This document shows, one piece after another, positions 7,811-13,540 of a stretch of 25,839 bases of DNA (the first letter of the stretch is position 1; every line of letters starts with the position of its first letter). The notes under the pieces were generated by a model, which saw nothing but the letters and a program-made list of their open reading frames with translations, was not told the origin of the DNA and ran no database searches. Position numbers and translations under genes: made by a program. The stretch comes from a virus. The stretch is taken from positions 1-25,839 of IMG/VR virus record IMGVR_UViG_3300040960_000542. One strand, written 5' to 3'.

Positions 7811-8010
7811 GCATCGAAACTCTCTTGAATTTGTTACCTTCCTTGCTGGCGGCAGTAGGGGTGTGGGTGTCTTTGAATAGCGAGGTGGCCAAACTCAAGG
7901 GACGAGTATATCGTTTGGAGTCTGACCAAGGAAAGATTGAGGCCATGCTGAAGGAGTGCGTCGAAGGCATCCAAGAGCTCAAGATATTGTTGGCCAAAAA
8001 GGGACTCTAA
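7807..8010 (+). CDS. Membrane-anchored coiled-coil protein of the lysis group
   Basis: A 67-residue protein with one N-terminal membrane segment (residues 5-20, TLLNLLPSLLAAVGVW) followed by a coiled coil (SEVAKLKGRVYRLESDQGKI to ELKILLAKKGL). This topology is common in small phage proteins beside the endolysin and fits an inner-membrane spanin-like or holin-accessory protein. I chose ATG 7807 because it overlaps the preceding stop (ATGA) and removes a charged leader present in the longer frame from 7759. The stop TAA shares its last base with the endolysin ATG (TAATG). Confidence 0.6.
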   Translation: MSIETLLNLLPSLLAAVGVWVSLNSEVAKLKGRVYRLESDQGKIEAMLKECVEGIQELKILLAKKGL

Positions 8011-8366
8011 TGTACAAATGGTTCAAGTTATCCGAGTTTGATTCGCCCGACCAACCGGGGTCAGGTGAACTCATGGAGCCCGCCGTGGTCCAAGCGTTGG
8101 ACATCGCCCGCGACATCTACGGGTTTCCGATGAAAGTGACGTCGGGGTTTCGCAGTGTCCCTCACAATAAGTCCGTCGGAGGTAGTCCCAAGTCTTCCCA
8201 CCTTCTCGGCTGGGCCGTAGACATCGCGGTCCCAAACTCCGAGCGCAGGTTCTTGATGCTTGAAGCGTTGTTGGATGCCGGGTTCCACAGAATAGGGATA
8301 GGAGACACATTCATCCACTGCGACCTTGATCCGAACAAGACGCCGAATTGTCTTTGGGTTTACTGA
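8010..8366 (+). CDS. Endolysin, M15-family peptidase
   Basis: A 118-residue zinc peptidase that should cut peptide cross-links of the host cell wall at lysis. The peptidase M15A metal motif is complete: SSHLLGWAVDIA gives His64 and Asp71, and FIHCDLD supplies His103. The substrate-binding stretch VTSGFRSVPHNKSVGGSP (43-60) is also typical. There is no signal peptide, so release needs a holin, and membrane candidates lie at 7807, 9216 and 20780. I chose ATG 8010, which overlaps the upstream stop as TAATG; the longer frame from 7956 is out of register with the upstream gene and looks spurious. The length suits single-domain phage M15 endolysins. Confidence 0.9.
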   Translation: MYKWFKLSEFDSPDQPGSGELMEPAVVQALDIARDIYGFPMKVTSGFRSVPHNKSVGGSPKSSHLLGWAVDIAVPNSERRFLMLEALLDAGFHRIGIGDTFIHCDLDPNKTPNCLWVY

Positions 8367-8373
8367 TTAGCCA

Positions 8374-9219
8374 ATGCACCTTACCCGTAAACACCGCACC
8401 GTCCACGCCGTCGACTGCAACGTAGAGCAGCGCAAAGGACAACAACACTTCCTCTTTATCTCGGACATCCACTACGACGCCATGAAGTGCGATCGTGAGC
8501 GGCTACACCGACACCTCGAAGAAGCACGAGAACTGGGAGCGGGTGTCTTCATCTTCGGAGACTTGTTCGACCTCATGCAAGGCAAGTACGACCCTCGTGG
8601 CAACTACTCCGAACTCCGACCCGAATACAAGTCCTGCATCTACGTGGACGAGGTTATCCAAGACGTAGGAGAGAAGCTGGCCAAATACGCCGATGTCATC
8701 AAGTTCATCTCCAAGGGCAACCACGAAACGAACATCGAGAAACGAATGATGGTGTCACCCATCGACCGCGTGGCACAAATCTTGAACGCAGCAGGTGGCC
8801 ACGTCGAGGTGGGAGGTTATGCGGGTTGGTTGGTTGTTCAGGCACACCGAAGCGGAGCGGCGAAGCGTCGTTTTAATATCCACTATCATCACGGCTACGG
8901 AGGGGGCGCCAAACGCTCCAAAGGAATCCTCGGAGCGGACATCGACCAAAAGGACTTCCCCGACGCGGACATCATCGTACGTGGCCACGATCACCAGAAG
9001 TGGCACCTACCTATCACCGTCGACCGCATCACCCACTCCATGAAGCTCGAACAACGCACGGTCCACCATCTCCGGTTGGGTTCATATAAGAAGCTCGGAG
9101 ACAGGTACGCGGGGTGGGCTACGGAAAAGAACTTCTCGACGCCACGTCTTGGAGGTTGGTGGGGTTGCTTGGAAGAGCGCCGGGATGATTACGTCTGGAC
9201 GATCAGAGAGGCGACATGA
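8374..9219 (+). CDS. Calcineurin-like metallophosphoesterase
   Basis: A 281-residue protein with all motifs of the metallophosphoesterase family: SDIHYD (30-35, Asp31 and His33), GDLFD (62-66), GNHE (115-118), the HYHHGYG stretch (170-176) and GHDH (204-207). These residues bind two metal ions. Family members act on nucleic acids, nucleotides or phosphoproteins, and the substrate cannot be told here. The gene lies between the endolysin and a membrane protein, at the end of the late block and just before the terminator at 9461. A role in nucleotide salvage, host DNA breakdown or defence evasion is possible. Its stop overlaps the next ATG (9216). Confidence 0.85.
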   Translation: MHLTRKHRTVHAVDCNVEQRKGQQHFLFISDIHYDAMKCDRERLHRHLEEARELGAGVFIFGDLFDLMQGKYDPRGNYSELRPEYKSCIYVDEVIQDVGEKLAKYADVIKFISKGNHETNIEKRMMVSPIDRVAQILNAAGGHVEVGGYAGWLVVQAHRSGAAKRRFNIHYHHGYGGGAKRSKGILGADIDQKDFPDADIIVRGHDHQKWHLPITVDRITHSMKLEQRTVHHLRLGSYKKLGDRYAGWATEKNFSTPRLGGWWGCLEERRDDYVWTIREAT

Positions 9220-9437
9220 AGCCGGCATTTGAGATACTGAAGAACTTGGACGTCACAGAGATGTTCAAGACCAAAGGCGACCTCAAGAGGTGGAGCGCCA
9301 AACGAACCATCGGGGGTGCAATTGTTACGGAAGCCCTTTGGCAAATACACGCGCACGGCTTATCTTGGGAGGGCATCGTCCTAGCGGGGGTTGGCATAGT
9401 CCCGCTTTGCCTCTCGTTTTTTGAGAGGAAGGAATAG
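9216..9437 (+). CDS. Small membrane protein, holin candidate
   Basis: A 73-residue protein with a charged N-terminus (MKPAFEILKNLDVTEMFKTK) and two hydrophobic stretches (about residues 31-44 and 50-68: GIVLAGVGIVPLCLSFF), ending FERKE. Size and topology fit a class II-type holin, and it sits at the end of the lysis-type group right before a terminator. The first hydrophobic stretch is short and contains Glu, His and Trp, so a single-span protein is possible. It starts at ATG 9216, overlapping the phosphoesterase stop. A holin role is inferred from position only. Confidence 0.5.
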   Translation: MKPAFEILKNLDVTEMFKTKGDLKRWSAKRTIGGAIVTEALWQIHAHGLSWEGIVLAGVGIVPLCLSFFERKE

Positions 9438-9460
9438 TGTGTTTCATTCATCACAGGTTG

Positions 9461-9497
9461 AAGGGTCGCCCGAAACGTCGGGGGCCCTTTTTCTTTT
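9461..9497 (+). terminator. Strong Rho-independent terminator closing the late block
   Basis: The stem runs 9461-9473 with 9478-9489 (one bulged G at 9468, one U-G pair), the loop is AACG and the following stretch is TTTTTCTTTT. It lies 24 bases after the stop of the membrane protein and just upstream of the only clear promoter, so it separates late from early transcription. Confidence 0.9.
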
Positions 9498-9521
9498 GAT
9501 GTAAAAAAAGTTCTCTTTTTG

Positions 9522-9552
9522 TTTGGTAGATGGAAACTTTGTTCTATCTTTG
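9522..9552 (+). promoter_or_regulatory. Bacteroidetes-type promoter of the early block
   Basis: TTTG at 9522-9525, 19 bases of spacer and TATCTTTG at 9545-9552 match the known Bacteroidetes -33 TTTG / -7 TAnnTTTG consensus. It lies in an AT-rich stretch (AAAAAAAGTTCTCTTTTT just upstream) in the longest non-coding gap of the window. Transcription should start close to 9557-9562, so an ATG at 9557 would be leaderless or nearly so, while ATG 9584 would have a leader of about 25 bases. Confidence 0.8.
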
Positions 9553-9556
9553 GGTC

Positions 9557-9733
9557 ATGAACGAAACACAAACCCCCAACACGATGCCAGAAAAAAGCAC
9601 CAAAGGCCGCGACCTCGCCTATAAGATCGCAACCCGCCTACGCGGAAACGAATTCAAAGACATGACGCTCGGAGAGATTGACGAGTTCCGAGCAGAGATG
9701 GCCTTGTTCCTTGACCTCAAAAAAGAATGGTGA
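9557..9733 (+). CDS. First early protein, small hypothetical
   Basis: Encodes up to 58 residues: MNETQTPNTMPEKSTKGRDL, then AYKIATRLRGNEFKDMTLGE and IDEFRAEMALFLDLKKEW. It is mostly helical and charged, and I recognise no family. Two starts are possible: ATG 9557, almost at the expected transcription start, or ATG 9584 (MPEKSTKGRDL, 49 residues). The second gives a normal leader and begins where the sequence becomes protein-like. A still longer frame from 9530 would begin inside the promoter and is rejected. The stop overlaps the next ATG at 9733 (TGATG). Confidence 0.6.
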   Translation: MNETQTPNTMPEKSTKGRDLAYKIATRLRGNEFKDMTLGEIDEFRAEMALFLDLKKEW

Positions 9734-9906
9734 TGCCACTTAAGCCAAACGGAATCTCCCACACCGTCTACCCTGAGCAACCAGCGGAAGACTTCAACGA
9801 ATGGACGGCCAACTTCACACGACAAGAGGTTGCCCGCGACGCGGACGAGTTCAAACGTAAGTTTGACTCCCTGTGGTCTGACTTCAAGAAACAAATTGCC
9901 GGATGA
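9733..9906 (+). CDS. Small acidic hypothetical protein
   Basis: A 57-residue protein: MPLKPNGISHTVYPEQ near the start (ATG 9733 reads M-P-L; an in-frame ATG at 9727 is an alternative), then FNEWTANFTRQEVARDADEF and KRKFDSLWSDFKKQIAG. It is probably helical in its second half. No family is recognised. The coupled junctions on both sides (TGATG at 9731-9735 and ATGA at 9903-9906) are the main evidence that it is expressed. Confidence 0.55.
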   Translation: MPLKPNGISHTVYPEQPAEDFNEWTANFTRQEVARDADEFKRKFDSLWSDFKKQIAG

Positions 9907-10133
9907 AACACACACACAAAACACGCCTCCTCGAATACCTCGAAGAGTTCGGGAGCATCACAACCCTCGAAGCCATACGCGACCTTGGCAACACGCGCCT
10001 CGCATCACGCATCCATGAGCTACGGAGTGAGGGCTACGACATCACAAGCCAACCTTTGAAAGTCCCGACGCGGTGGGGGACGGAAACCACCGTGACCAAA
10101 TACATCTATTCACCATGCCTCGATTCGAAGTAA
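9903..10133 (+). CDS. Small helix-turn-helix protein
   Basis: A 76-residue protein with a winged helix-turn-helix: KTRLLEYLEEFGSITTLEAI then RDLGNTRLASRIHELRSEGY, followed by the wing VPTRWGTETTVTKYIYSP. This is the small phage and plasmid family with the signature GSITTLEAI-LGxxRLxxRIxxLR-GY, annotated in general as a helix-turn-helix domain. It probably binds DNA and may regulate the early block, but it is widespread in lytic phages too and need not be a repressor. It starts at ATG 9903 (ATGA overlap). The end overlaps the next gene by 19 bases. Confidence 0.75.
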   Translation: MKHTHKTRLLEYLEEFGSITTLEAIRDLGNTRLASRIHELRSEGYDITSQPLKVPTRWGTETTVTKYIYSPCLDSK

Positions 10134-10687
10134 CCTACTTCCGGGGGCACGATCACGACGACTGGGACAAGGCGCAGTTCAACGCGGTCGATGCAGACGA
10201 AGCCAAACACAAAGCCCTTGACGTTATCCCACCCGGCCACCGGGTGAAAAAAATCAAACCAATCCAAAACACAATGGAACAAACCAAAACAATCCAAAGT
10301 TGTACCCCTCAAGGGTCATACGACAGCAACGGAAAAACCTACTACAAATTTGACGTCATCCTTGAAAGTGGAGAGGTCGGAGAAGTGAGCGCCTTGACCC
10401 AAGACAGGTGGAGTGTGGGCGACCAGTGTATTTTGAAAGAACAAACTTCGACCAAGTGGGGACCGCGCCTCAAGCTCGACAAGCCCGGCTTCAATGGTGG
10501 CGGTTCATCAAGCCCCAAAGCACCTGCCAACAACGACGTCAAAGGCATCGTCGCAAGCTGGGCCGTTGCTTGTGCCATGCAAGCGGCAGGAGACCCCTTC
10601 CAAAAGGACTATGACTCAATCGTGCTTCAACTTGCACGTGTGGCCCTGAGTGCTCGAAAGGTCATCAAAGACGAAGTCGAGGTGTGA
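10115..10687 (+). CDS. SSB-like OB-fold protein with N-terminal extension
   Basis: Probably binds single-stranded DNA during replication. Residues 54-125 look like a small OB-fold phage family: TIQSCTPQGSYDSNGKTYYK, then FDVILESGEVGEVSALTQD, RWSVGDQCILKEQTSTKWG and PRLKLDKPGF, followed by a Gly/Ser linker and a helical C-terminus (GIVASWAVACAMQAAGDPF). Residues 1-53 (MPRFEVTYFRGHDHDDWDKA onward) precede it in the same frame; homologues that I recall begin near MEQTKTIQ, here ATG 10274. So either two domains are fused, or two proteins are made from alternative starts. The frame from 10073 is too long and enters the upstream gene. The role is inferred from resemblance. Confidence 0.65.
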   Translation: MPRFEVTYFRGHDHDDWDKAQFNAVDADEAKHKALDVIPPGHRVKKIKPIQNTMEQTKTIQSCTPQGSYDSNGKTYYKFDVILESGEVGEVSALTQDRWSVGDQCILKEQTSTKWGPRLKLDKPGFNGGGSSSPKAPANNDVKGIVASWAVACAMQAAGDPFQKDYDSIVLQLARVALSARKVIKDEVEV

Positions 10688-10884
10688 TGTGGCAGACAGG
10701 AACACCAAAGAAGGTGGGTTGGTATCTATGCGCTTGGAAGATGGGAGACGGCTACCTATACTCCGTCGTCAAGTGGAACGGGGACGAGTGGATCAGCCGC
10801 ATGGGTGAACCACACACCTACCAAGAAATCCAAAGCCCAGCCGAACAGGACAAAATGCTCGACGAATTACACGAGAACCAATGA
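10687..10884 (+). CDS. Small Trp-rich hypothetical protein
   Basis: A 65-residue protein: MWQTGTPKKVGWYLCAWKMG, then YLYSVVKWNGDEWISRMGEP and HTYQEIQSPAEQDKMLDELH. The spacing of Trp, Gly and Pro recalls short phage proteins of the DUF551 type (W-x-P-x-G-x-Y-L), but the match is loose. ATG 10687 is preferred as it overlaps the upstream stop by one base (TGATG); GTG 10684 is a less likely start. The stop overlaps the next ATG (10881). Function unknown. Confidence 0.6.
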   Translation: MWQTGTPKKVGWYLCAWKMGDGYLYSVVKWNGDEWISRMGEPHTYQEIQSPAEQDKMLDELHENQ

Positions 10885-11108
10885 GAGACTACATCAAAAA
10901 ACACTTCGGCTCCCAAAAGCAATGCGCCGAAGAGCTGGGAGTGAGTGAGAAGACCGTGGGCAACTGGATGAAGCACAACCCAAGCGGCATTCTGAAGCAC
11001 GCCCGGCAAATCGTGGAGACCAAGAACACGACCTATCTCCAACTTCACGGCGAGGTCGAGTACCGGGAACACGAGTTGAAAGTGCTTGAACCAACAAAGG
11101 AGACGTGA
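10881..11108 (+). CDS. Cro/XRE-like helix-turn-helix protein
   Basis: A 75-residue protein with a helix-turn-helix in residues 10-35: FGSQKQCAEELGVSEKTVGN then WMKHNPSGILKHA. The pattern Q-x-x-A-x-x-L-G-V-S-x-x-T-V-x-x-W is typical of Cro and XRE domains. The remaining part (YLQLHGEVEYREHELKVLE) may form a dimerisation helix. It likely regulates early transcription, perhaps of the methyltransferase it is coupled to (GTGA junction at 11105-11108). With no integrase present, a lysogeny switch is not indicated. Confidence 0.75.
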   Translation: MRDYIKKHFGSQKQCAEELGVSEKTVGNWMKHNPSGILKHARQIVETKNTTYLQLHGEVEYREHELKVLEPTKET

Positions 11109-11998
11109 ACCACGCGTCTCTCTTTTCCGGCATCGGGGGTTTTGACTTGGCCGCCGAGTGGATGGGGTGGAAAAACGTCTTCAACTGCGAGTGGGAGGAG
11201 TTCCCGCGACAAGTCTTGAAACATCACTTTCCAAACGCCATACAACATGGAGACATCAAAGAACTCGACGCGACAACTTACGCTGGACGAATTGATATCC
11301 TCACAGGAGGGTTCCCCTGCCAACCCTACTCCCTCGCCGGAAAGCGAAAGGGAAAGGAGGACGAGCGCCACTTGTGGCCGGAGATGCTGCGCGTTATTCG
11401 AGAATGCTCCCCGCGCTACGTCGTGGGCGAAAACGTTCGCGGCCTTGTTGGTTGGAATGGAGGGTTGGTCTTCGAAGAGGTGTGCGCTGACCTGGAAGCT
11501 CAAGGGTACGCCGTACAACCGTTTGTACTTCCAGCTGCAGGTGTCGGCTCATGCCCACACCGAAGGGATCGAGTCTGGTTTGTTGCCAACTCCGGTAGCA
11601 CAAATGGGAAACCGATTATTGGACGAGAATGGAGAGAACAGAGCAACCAACGGAATGAGGTACGGAGTAACCTTGAACCAATTAGCGAAGAGCGGACTAC
11701 TTCCAACTCCGACGGCATACGATTGGAACACCGCACGCAGCCCGGAAGCATTGCAGAAGGCAAAAGAGAAATATGGAAGCGCATTGCAGGACAGTCTACG
11801 CCAACGAGCTGGACAGGGTTCCCAACTGTCCCCCCTGTTTGTGGAGGAGATGATGGGCTTCCCAAAGAACTGGACGGCATCACCTTTTCAAAGTGGAGAC
11901 GAGAAAGCATAAAAGCGTATGGCAACGCCATTGTCCCTCAAGTCGCCTTGCAGATATTTAAGGCCATAAACCTGTACGAGAATGGAGCGAAACTTTAA
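11105..11998 (+). CDS. DNA (cytosine-5-)-methyltransferase
   Basis: A 297-residue C5-cytosine methyltransferase that transfers a methyl group from S-adenosylmethionine to DNA, probably to protect phage DNA from restriction. All core motifs are in place: I SLFSGIGGFDLAA (5-17), IV GGFPCQPYS with catalytic Cys72, VI VGENV (107-111), VIII HRRDRVWFVA (152-161) and X AYGNAIVPQVALQIF (271-285). The recognition region (162-250) is short. The start is GTG 11105, which overlaps the upstream stop (GTGA) and places motif I at the usual distance. A second long frame, 11247-11912, overlaps it fully. From about 11570 the methyltransferase frame uses codons unlike its neighbours (CGA, AGG, AGA, ATT, AAT). 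No partner nuclease is seen, so it looks like an orphan phage enzyme. Confidence 0.92.
   Translation: MNHASLFSGIGGFDLAAEWMGWKNVFNCEWEEFPRQVLKHHFPNAIQHGDIKELDATTYAGRIDILTGGFPCQPYSLAGKRKGKEDERHLWPEMLRVIRECSPRYVVGENVRGLVGWNGGLVFEEVCADLEAQGYAVQPFVLPAAGVGSCPHRRDRVWFVANSGSTNGKPIIGREWREQSNQRNEVRSNLEPISEERTTSNSDGIRLEHRTQPGSIAEGKREIWKRIAGQSTPTSWTGFPTVPPVCGGDDGLPKELDGITFSKWRRESIKAYGNAIVPQVALQIFKAINLYENGAKL
11247..11912 (+). CDS. Overprinted protein inside the methyltransferase gene (+1 frame)
   Basis: A 221-residue frame lying wholly inside the methyltransferase gene, one base ahead of its frame. It has protein-like features of its own: WSSKRCALTWKLKGTPYN then RLYFQLQVS (about 93-120), two copies of SGLLPTP (codons at 11577-11594 and 11694-11711), KAKEKYGSALQDSLRQRAGQ and a C-terminal block LSPLFVEEMMGFPKNWTASP. 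I recognise these blocks from phage and prophage proteins of unknown function annotated near or as cytosine methyltransferases. The two GLLPTP copies differ at synonymous positions in this frame (GGT TTG TTG against GGA CTA CTT) but code for unrelated residues in the methyltransferase frame. That supports selection on this frame. Start ATG 11247 is the first in the frame; expression is unproven. Confidence 0.6.
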   Translation: METSKNSTRQLTLDELISSQEGSPANPTPSPESERERRTSATCGRRCCALFENAPRATSWAKTFAALLVGMEGWSSKRCALTWKLKGTPYNRLYFQLQVSAHAHTEGIESGLLPTPVAQMGNRLLDENGENRATNGMRYGVTLNQLAKSGLLPTPTAYDWNTARSPEALQKAKEKYGSALQDSLRQRAGQGSQLSPLFVEEMMGFPKNWTASPFQSGDEKA

Positions 11999-12656
11999 AG
12001 GCGTCTGGATACCTTCCGAGATATGGTTGGACGCAAGATTGACCCTCGTGGAGAAGGCGCTGTATGCCGAGATAGATTCATTCTCCGGCAATGACCGAAC
12101 CTTCCACAAATCAAACGATACTATCCAATCGGAGTACGGCGTAAGCCGTCCCACCATCTCCAAAGCGATCAAGAATTTGGAGTCTTTGGGATTCATCGAG
12201 GCAACCTTCGACGGGCGTGTACGACACCTAACCGTGCAGGCAGACCGTAAAATTTTTACGGGCAGCCGGAAAGAATCTTTCGGGCAGCAGGAAAAAAATT
12301 TACGGGCAGAAGGAAAGAATAGTACCTCTACTAATACAATAGAGAGAACAGATAAAAACACATCTAAAAAGAGAGGGGCACGCCCGAGGGATTTGGATGA
12401 AGTTTTGGAATCTTTCAAGGAGGTTGGTGCGGAAGAGTCGGAGGCCCTCGCCTTCTTCGACTACTACGAAGCCAACGGATGGACACAAGGACGAAACAAA
12501 CCAATCAAAGATTGGAAGGCCGCCGCGCGCGGTTGGATAAGACGATCAACCCAATTTAAAAAGAATGACAACAAAAGACTTGGCCCTTCGGACGGCTCGC
12601 TCATTGCAGAGCATCTCCGACGCCTCGCGAATGAGTCCGGAGAGGGCATGGCGTGA
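11982..12656 (+). CDS. Replication initiator-like protein with internal origin
   Basis: A 224-residue protein. Residues 1-90 form a winged helix: GVWIPSEIWLDARLTLVEKA, FHKSNDTIQSEYGVSRPTIS then KAIKNLESLGFI. This is the HTH_36-type domain found in phage replication initiators. A variable, charged linker (about 95-135) follows, then a C-terminal domain with FFDYYEANGWTQGRNKPI and KDWKAAARGWIRR, as in phage replisome organisers that recruit helicase. The linker is encoded by 22-bp DNA repeats followed by an AT-rich stretch, as in the lambda O gene, where the initiator binds iterons in its own gene. It starts at ATG 11982, overlapping the methyltransferase end by 17 bases. Confidence 0.75.
   Translation: MERNFKGVWIPSEIWLDARLTLVEKALYAEIDSFSGNDRTFHKSNDTIQSEYGVSRPTISKAIKNLESLGFIEATFDGRVRHLTVQADRKIFTGSRKESFGQQEKNLRAEGKNSTSTNTIERTDKNTSKKRGARPRDLDEVLESFKEVGAEESEALAFFDYYEANGWTQGRNKPIKDWKAAARGWIRRSTQFKKNDNKRLGPSDGSLIAEHLRRLANESGEGMA
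12237..12370. other. Putative replication origin (iterons plus AT-rich stretch)
   Basis: Three good iterons and one degenerate iteron are followed by 12321-12370, which is 28% GC by hand count, against about 60% in ordinary genes here. Iterons next to an AT-rich unwinding region inside the initiator gene is the plan of the lambda origin in gene O. The function is inferred from this layout. Confidence 0.6.
12255..12320 (+). repeat. Three 22-bp tandem iterons in the initiator gene
   Basis: CGGGCAG recurs at 12259, 12281 and 12303, exactly 22 bases apart. The units are 12255-12276, 12277-12298 and 12299-12320. Copies 1 and 3 share TTTACGGGCAG, two variable bases and GGAAAGAAT; copy 2 has CTTTCGGGCAG and GGAAAAAAA. 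A degenerate fourth copy (CAGGCAG at 12237) keeps the same spacing. As 22 is not a multiple of three, the repeats cannot be selected as protein repeats. Confidence 0.8.
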
Positions 12657-13212
12657 AGGCACCAACGTACTCGTTGCATACCGAGAGGCCCCAGCAAAGA
12701 CCGAAGCCACCCTCATCATCTTGTTGAAGGAGACCCTCCAGTACCTCGACTACAACAAAGGCATCACCGCCGACCGCGACATCTTGGATGCGGTCCACCA
12801 TCTACGGGACACGTTCCCGGCCATGAAGCTCGAAGAATGGGCGGTCATCATGCACCGCCTCAAGACGGGAGAATACAGGCCCGGATATGAGCGTTTGAAA
12901 CTTCCCGAATTGGTTGATATATTCAGGCAGTACGAAGGCGAACGAGCCGCCGTCCGTGAGGGCAATTGGAACGAGCTGAAGAAGCACGCACCCGATCGCC
13001 TCAGCGACGACCAACTGGACGCCTTGTATAAGAACTACAAGAAACGTCGTGAAGCGGAAAGCAAAGAACTCCAAAAGAGCGCAAACATCAAGCGAGTCCC
13101 GGTCAAAAACGGGCGGTGGGAGCACATCCCGTACCCGAACGACAAACCGGAGCGCGATGGTGAAGAAGGTGGACACGGTGTTCAGCCAATACATCCGCCT
13201 GAGGGCGAGTGA
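12565..13212 (+). CDS. Hypothetical replication-region protein
   Basis: A mostly helical, 215-residue protein after the initiator. Recognisable stretches are NVLVAYREAPAKTEATLIIL, LRDTFPAMKLEEWAVIMHRL and LKLPELVDIFRQYEGERAAV. The block FPAMKLEEWxxxMxxxKxGxY followed by RLKLxExxxxFxxYExER recurs in Bacteroidetes phages beside replication genes. A helicase-loader-like role (as lambda P follows O) is possible but not shown, and no Walker motif is visible. The start is uncertain: ATG 12565 overlaps the upstream gene by 92 bases, ATG 12631 by 26. The C-terminal part after about residue 175 is charged and low in complexity, and overlaps the NinG start. Confidence 0.6.
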   Translation: MTTKDLALRTARSLQSISDASRMSPERAWREGTNVLVAYREAPAKTEATLIILLKETLQYLDYNKGITADRDILDAVHHLRDTFPAMKLEEWAVIMHRLKTGEYRPGYERLKLPELVDIFRQYEGERAAVREGNWNELKKHAPDRLSDDQLDALYKNYKKRREAESKELQKSANIKRVPVKNGRWEHIPYPNDKPERDGEEGGHGVQPIHPPEGE

Positions 13213-13540
13213 CCACCGAGGTATGGGAGAGTGCTATACGTGCGGAGCAGTCCGACATTGGACCGAGGTTGATGCGGGGCACTTCATGAGCCGGGCGTGC
13301 ATGAGCACACGATGGGACGAGAAGAACGTCCAGTTCCAATGCAAGCGGTGCAACGGCTTCCGAAGTGGGGAGCAGTTCCTTTTCTCCCAACACCTCGACA
13401 GGCAGCACGGAGAGGGCACCGCCGAGGCACTCTTGATTGAATCGAAGAAGACGCGCAAGTTTTCCCGCGACGAACTCGAAGCCCTATACCATCACTACAA
13501 GCGCAAAGTCGATGAACTCAAAAGCACGAAGGGACTTTGA
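13157..13540 (+). CDS. ninG: NinG/Rap-type recombination nuclease
   Basis: A 127-residue zinc protein of the NinG family, whose lambda member (Rap) cuts branched recombination intermediates. The family pattern is clear: VDTVFSQYIRLRASDHRGMG, CYTCG (Cys26, Cys29), VDAGHFMSRACMSTRWDEKN with His42, and QFQCKRCNGFRSGEQ (Cys62, Cys65), a CxxC-His-CxxC metal site of HNH-like type. I chose ATG 13157 because the family begins about here; the longer frame from 13049 adds a Lys/Arg/Ser-rich shadow of the upstream gene. It probably resolves joints formed in replication or recombination before packaging. Confidence 0.85.
   Translation: MVKKVDTVFSQYIRLRASDHRGMGECYTCGAVRHWTEVDAGHFMSRACMSTRWDEKNVQFQCKRCNGFRSGEQFLFSQHLDRQHGEGTAEALLIESKKTRKFSRDELEALYHHYKRKVDELKSTKGL

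Noticed and set aside
9858-9865. TAAGTTTG as a second promoter -7 element
   Set aside because: It matches TAnnTTTG, but no TTTG lies at the right distance upstream (nearest TTG is 25 bases away) and it lies within a coupled gene.
10881-11108. Lysogeny repressor and temperate lifestyle
   Set aside because: A Cro/XRE-like protein is present, but no integrase, excisionase, partition pair or divergent promoter region was found; the ParB-like gene lacks a ParA partner.
12255-12320. Protein-level tandem repeat in the initiator linker
   Set aside because: The 22-base period shifts the frame in each unit, so the encoded residues differ; the repeat is meaningful only as DNA.
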